From: Burkholderiales bacterium
Lineage (GTDB): Bacteria; Pseudomonadota; Gammaproteobacteria; Burkholderiales; Nitrosomonadaceae
Length of the DNA stretch: 64,000 nt
Assembly (NCBI GenBank): GCA_024235735.1
Contig: JACKLU010000003.1
Coordinates: 124,001 to 188,000, forward strand
Direction: 5' to 3'
In this document: one piece after another, positions 60,036 through 64,000 of the stretch
Layout of the letters: each line of letters opens with the position of its first letter
Numbering within the stretch: the first letter of the stretch is position 1
Notes under the pieces: generated by a model
Told to the model about the DNA's origin: nothing
What the model saw: only the letters and a program-made list of their open reading frames with translations
Database searches by the model: none
Translations under genes and position numbers: made by a program

Positions 60036-61357
60036 TCGCCGACTGTTTCCAATGCGCCGACAATGACTGCGACCATGTTTTCCGGGTCTATGCGGCGTTG
60101 AAATGCATCCTTGATCTGATCGACCGTAACCGCATCCACTGCTTTCAAATAATCGTCCAGATACGTTAATGGCAGGCGATAAAAACCTATCATGGCAAGA
60201 TACCCCAGAATTTTTTTATTGCTGTCGAGGCGAAGCGGGAAGCCGCCAATAATATTCTGTTTGGCAGACAGCAACTCCTGTTCCGTTGGACCACCGGCAA
60301 TAAAATCCCGCAGCACGCCCTGTGTCAAGAGAAGCGCTTCTTCAGATTGATCTTTCCGTGTTTGCAATCCAATCTTAAAAGGCCCTTTTTCTTTCAGTGG
60401 CGCAAAAAAACTTTGAACACCATACGTCAGACCTCTTTGCTGACGGATTTCCTCCATCAGGCGTGACACGAAGCCGCCACCACCCAGGATGTAATTGCCG
60501 ACCAGAAGTGGAAAATAATCCGGGTCAGTTCTGCTGATGCCAGGATACGCCAGCTGTATATGACTTTGCGTTGCAGGATGCGGCAACCTTTCAATGCCGC
60601 CTTCCGGATTTTTTACCGGGGGTATTGCCGGGTATTCGTCCTGCGTTGAAAGTACGGGAAGATCGTGTGTCAGTCTGTCGGCAATCCGGGCCGCTTCCGC
60701 CTTGTCTATGTCGCCAATGATGGCGATGACGGCATTTTTTGCGACATAATGTTTCTGATAAAAGGAAACCAGATCATTGCGGCGAATCGTTTCAATGGTT
60801 GCAATCTCTCCGGAATCATTCATGGCATATGGGTGGTCGCCATAAAGCATGTTCATGAGTGCACGGTCAGCGATATAGCCAGGTTTTGTGCTGGCTTCCC
60901 GGATGCTGGCGATAATCCGGTTTTTTTCGCGTGAGAGAATGTTGTCTGGAAATTCCGGACGTTGCAGGATGCTGGCGAAAATTTCCAGCGCCTGCTTGCG
61001 TTCGCGATCGCTGCTTAAGGTGCGTAACGTCAGGCCGGCGCGGTCGGCGTCAAAATCTCCGCCAAGCTGTGCGCCAACATCCGCCAGTGCATTTGCAATA
61101 GCATCTTCGGACAGATCTTTGGCGCCAAGACTCAATAAATGCTGTGTCAAACTGGCCGTTCCGGATTTTTCCTTCGTATCCATGCTGCTGCCGGCGGCGA
61201 ATTCGATGCTGATATCCAGCATTGGCAGTGTATGATTTTCAACAAAGTAAACACGCGCGCCGGAAGATGTCTGCCAGAATTCAATCGAAAGCGAGGCCGA
61301 CAGCGGGTGTGCAAAAATACTGATCAGCCATAAAAATATGAATTGTTTGGTGCGCAT
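60032..61357 (-). CDS. M16 family peptidase homologue, inactive-type subunit, secreted
   Basis: 441 aa with a signal peptide (RTKQFIFLWLISIFAHPLSAS). M16 fold: SSGARVYFVENHTLPMLDISIEF, VGAQLGGDFDADRA, and the R/Y substrate motif near RQQRGLTYGVQSFF. The zinc motif HxxEH is replaced by TQHLLSLG, so it is the non-catalytic partner of a two-gene M16 pair. The active partner, usually next to it, is not here; ppc lies upstream. Periplasmic location inferred. Confidence 0.88.
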   Translation of the reverse strand: MRTKQFIFLWLISIFAHPLSASLSIEFWQTSSGARVYFVENHTLPMLDISIEFAAGSSMDTKEKSGTASLTQHLLSLGAKDLSEDAIANALADVGAQLGGDFDADRAGLTLRTLSSDRERKQALEIFASILQRPEFPDNILSREKNRIIASIREASTKPGYIADRALMNMLYGDHPYAMNDSGEIATIETIRRNDLVSFYQKHYVAKNAVIAIIGDIDKAEAARIADRLTHDLPVLSTQDEYPAIPPVKNPEGGIERLPHPATQSHIQLAYPGISRTDPDYFPLLVGNYILGGGGFVSRLMEEIRQQRGLTYGVQSFFAPLKEKGPFKIGLQTRKDQSEEALLLTQGVLRDFIAGGPTEQELLSAKQNIIGGFPLRLDSNKKILGYLAMIGFYRLPLTYLDDYLKAVDAVTVDQIKDAFQRRIDPENMVAVIVGALETVGD

Positions 61358-61398
61358 AAAAATGTTCTCACAGAATTTGCCGGAAAATATGAATTGCC

Positions 61399-64000
61399 TT
61401 AACCACTGTTTCTTAATCCCGATGTTATGCCATTGATGGTGAGATGTATTGAACGTTTTATTTCATCACTGTCTTCGCCGGAACGATAACGTCGCAGAAG
61501 CTCAACCTGCAGATGATTCAACGGATCAATATAAGGCATTCGATTCCGGATGCTGCGGGCCAGCGTCGGATTGTCCTGCAACAATTCCGTATTGCCAGTG
61601 ATGGCAAAGAGCCATTTTCTGCAACGCTTCCATTCTTCGTGAATGCGGCCAAATATCTGGTTGCGCAATGTTTCATCCGTTACCAGCTCGGCATAACGCG
61701 AGGCAATGCCCATGTCGGTTTTCGCCAATACCATGTCCATATTTGATAACAGGGTTTGCATAAACGGCCAGGTTTTATACATCTTCTGCAGCAGCGCCAG
61801 TCCGCTTCCCTCCTGGTCTTCCTGTACAAAAGTCTCGATAGCGCAACCGAAGCCGTACCAGCCGGGTATCATGGTGCGATTAAGTCCCCAGCTGAAAACC
61901 CACGGAATGGCGCGCAGATCTTCAATCGCATCCGATGATTTGCGCGAGGCGGGACGGCTGCCGATATGCAATCCCGCAATCTCGCGAATCGGTGTTGATT
62001 CAAGAAAAAACTGTTTGAATCCAGGTGTCTCAAAAACCAGATTGCGATAGGCAGAGAGCGAGAGTTCCGCCAGTTTTTCCATGGTCTGGTGATAGCGCGG
62101 CGCCTCATCGCCGATCGGATCGTGACCAAGCAGCGTGGATTCTATAGTTGCAGCAACCAGCGTTTCAAGATTTCGTCTGCCGATTTCCGGCTCAGCGTAT
62201 TTACTGCTGATGACTTCGCCTTGTTCGGTCACGCGGATTTGTCCATTAACACTGCCCGGGGGCTGCGCCATAATAGCCTGATAGCTGGGGCCGCCGCCGC
62301 GTCCAACCGTACCGCCGCGACCGTGAAAAAGTCTTAACTCGATATTGTGTCTGGCAAAAACTTTGGTCAATTCAAGCTCTGCTTTATAAATTTCCCAATT
62401 GGAGGTTATGAAGCCGCCATCTTTATTGCTGTCGGAATAACCGAGCATGACTTCCTGTATGTTATTCCGCGAAGCCAGCAACTTCTTGTAATAAGGCAGT
62501 GAAAATAATTGATCCATGATCGCGCCGCAACTGCGCAGGTCAGCAATGGTTTCAAATAGCGGAATGATATTTAATCCGAGACGCGGATTTTCACCCGCCT
62601 GTAACAATCCGACTTCTTTCAGCAGTAGCGCCACTTCAAGTACATTGCTAATGTGGGTTGTCATCGAAATGATGTAATTGGGTATTGCAGCATGCCCGAA
62701 GCGCCGGTGGATATCCGCTGCTTTTTGCAGAATACGCAGCTCATTTTGCGTGGATTCGGAATATTCGAGATACGGTGAGAGTAATGGACGTGGACTGCTG
62801 ATTTCCGTGAGCAGCCATTGAATACGGTCACTCTCGGACATTTCCAGATAATCGCTGTGATGTGTGCCAAGTTCATAAAGCTCGGCGACAACCTGCTCGT
62901 GTACTTTGCTGTGCTGGCGCATGTCCAGTGGCGCGAGATGAAATCCAAAAACATCCGCTGCGCGCCGCAGGTTACGCAAGGCGCCACGCGCAATCCAATT
63001 GGATTTGTGATGTTTGAGCGATGTGATGATCACGTCGAGATCGTGCACGAATTCCGCGCTGTCGGCATAGGGTTCCACTGAACCGAACAATTCCTTTTGT
63101 TTCGGGGTATGTCCTAAATGCTGGCAGGTTGCTGTAAGGCGTGCGCCCATACTGATAAATGCGCGCCGATAAGGTTCGTCAATGCGGCAGGCAGGAATAT
63201 CGGGAGATGATGCGGCAAGTTCTTCGAGTTCGTCGGTAATATCCACTAAACGTTCGGCCAGACTCATGGTGCTGCCGATCTTGTCGACTTCGGTAATATA
63301 ATAGTCCAATGCCAGCGCTGATTGGCTTTCGATGGCATACAGCAATACTTGGTGTGTGACAAACGGATTGCCGTCACGGTCGCCGCCTATCCAGCTGCCT
63401 ATGCGTAAAAAGGAATGAACATAGGGCGCATCTTCTCCCATATGCCGTTCCAGTAGATTCTCGATCTTGGCATAAATATAGGGCACCTGCGATAAAAAAG
63501 TGTAATTGTAATAAGTCAGGCCATTGTCGATTTCATCGTGCACCGATAAGCGAACTGAGCGCAGTACGCGGGTCTGCCATAAAATTTGTATCATGGCGCG
63601 TAGATTTTCTTCGTTATGCCGCATTTCATTCGGTGTGAGTTCGGTATAAGCGCGTTCTCGCAACAACCGCTCGATGGTCAGCTGGCAATCAAGAATGCTT
63701 TTGCGCTGCACTTCCGTCGGGTGCGCTGTCAACACCGGTGAAACAATCGCTTTGGCAAAAAACTTCGCCAGCGTCTTGTTGTCAATGCCATTTTTCAATA
63801 CCCGTTCCAGCGCCAGCGTTACACTGCCGGCCTGTGGTGGGGATCCGGCACGCAAGTGCGCACGCCGCCGCCGGTTGTGATGCACGTCTTCGGCGATGTT
63901 GGAAAGTTGTGAAAAATAAGTAAACGCACGGACTACAACTATAGTTGCCCGGTTACTCAATTCGGTCAGAATCTGATCCAGTTTATGACGCGCCTGGGGA
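61399..64000 (-). CDS. ppc: Phosphoenolpyruvate carboxylase, 5' end beyond the window
   Basis: At least 867 residues. The frame stays open to the right edge (residues ARHKLDQILTELSNRA), so the start is missing and the apparent TTG start at 63960 is internal. Catalytic histidines in SPVLTAHPTEVQRKS and the GRGGTVGRGGGPSYQAI loop; LGYSDSNKDGGF; C-terminus ends in LRNSG, the usual GLRNTG. It fixes bicarbonate onto PEP, giving oxaloacetate for anaplerosis, important in an autotroph. Confidence 0.96.
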   Translation of the reverse strand, partial: PQARHKLDQILTELSNRATIVVVRAFTYFSQLSNIAEDVHHNRRRRAHLRAGSPPQAGSVTLALERVLKNGIDNKTLAKFFAKAIVSPVLTAHPTEVQRKSILDCQLTIERLLRERAYTELTPNEMRHNEENLRAMIQILWQTRVLRSVRLSVHDEIDNGLTYYNYTFLSQVPYIYAKIENLLERHMGEDAPYVHSFLRIGSWIGGDRDGNPFVTHQVLLYAIESQSALALDYYITEVDKIGSTMSLAERLVDITDELEELAASSPDIPACRIDEPYRRAFISMGARLTATCQHLGHTPKQKELFGSVEPYADSAEFVHDLDVIITSLKHHKSNWIARGALRNLRRAADVFGFHLAPLDMRQHSKVHEQVVAELYELGTHHSDYLEMSESDRIQWLLTEISSPRPLLSPYLEYSESTQNELRILQKAADIHRRFGHAAIPNYIISMTTHISNVLEVALLLKEVGLLQAGENPRLGLNIIPLFETIADLRSCGAIMDQLFSLPYYKKLLASRNNIQEVMLGYSDSNKDGGFITSNWEIYKAELELTKVFARHNIELRLFHGRGGTVGRGGGPSYQAIMAQPPGSVNGQIRVTEQGEVISSKYAEPEIGRRNLETLVAATIESTLLGHDPIGDEAPRYHQTMEKLAELSLSAYRNLVFETPGFKQFFLESTPIREIAGLHIGSRPASRKSSDAIEDLRAIPWVFSWGLNRTMIPGWYGFGCAIETFVQEDQEGSGLALLQKMYKTWPFMQTLLSNMDMVLAKTDMGIASRYAELVTDETLRNQIFGRIHEEWKRCRKWLFAITGNTELLQDNPTLARSIRNRMPYIDPLNHLQVELLRRYRSGEDSDEIKRSIHLTINGITSGLRNSG

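Noticed and set aside
63960..63960. TTG as the start of ppc
   Set aside because: The frame continues to the window edge with conserved PEPC residues, so the gene is cut by the edge.
1..64000. CRISPR arrays and tRNA genes
   Set aside because: No regularly spaced repeats and no cloverleaf or T-loop consensus were seen in the intergenic regions read.

Overview
The window looks like a chromosomal segment of a betaproteobacterium, most probably Nitrosomonadaceae. This is inference from the runs rsmD-coaD-ferredoxin and rpsU-yqeY-dnaG, a PEP carboxylase gene and several short palindromic intergenic repeats; no rRNA or other marker in the window settles it. I saw no tRNA, rRNA, CRISPR array, intact insertion sequence or prophage integrase.

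1-27.9 kb: after the 3' end of dsbB comes one long minus-strand operon of about 23 genes for an extracellular contractile injection system (eCIS, a phage-tail-like nanomachine). In transcription order it holds a small winged-helix-like protein, a small structural protein, sheath, tube, a zinc-motif baseplate factor, a disordered linker protein, a Pvc16-type terminator, an AAA ATPase, an 85-aa protein, three eCIS-core (DUF4157, HExxH) proteins with a shared Cys-rich N-terminal module, a tube-initiator protein, a LysM-like protein, hub, spike, PAAR-like tip, gp25, two J-type baseplate proteins (one with a PA14 insertion), a tail-I protein, a beta-helix fibre and a coiled-coil protein. Most neighbours overlap by 4 bp. 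A good sigma-54 promoter lies just before the first gene, and a PspF-sized sigma-54 activator gene lies upstream on the same strand, so the machine is probably switched by that activator.

28-39 kb: the sigma-54 activator, a gene relic, a ZIP metal transporter, pgeF, a secreted ankyrin protein, a glycerol-phosphate group (GDPD, glpD, FGGY kinase), isoaspartyl peptidase, and the DEAD-box helicase gene rhlE with a long leader.

39.4-45.9 kb: an accessory island. An orphan FGE/SUMF1-fold protein precedes an overlapping operon of a TIR protein, a MoxR-type AAA ATPase and a 986-aa protein joining a vWA-like domain to a C-terminal FGE fold. This matches the ternary NTP-dependent conflict (immunity/suicide) systems. 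The C-terminal ends of both FGE proteins look like variable regions of a diversity-generating retroelement (DGR), and both genes are followed by the same palindromic repeat. No reverse transcriptase or template repeat is in the window.

45.9-64 kb: housekeeping genes on both strands: yicC, prfC, an oligopeptide ABC ATPase and permease without their usual partners, a NarL-type two-component pair, dnaG-yqeY-rpsU (no rpoD behind dnaG), tsaD, ferredoxin, coaD, rsmD, an inactive-type M16 peptidase homologue, and ppc, which runs off the right edge. Four short palindromic repeats sit directly at gene stop codons, a pattern worth checking.
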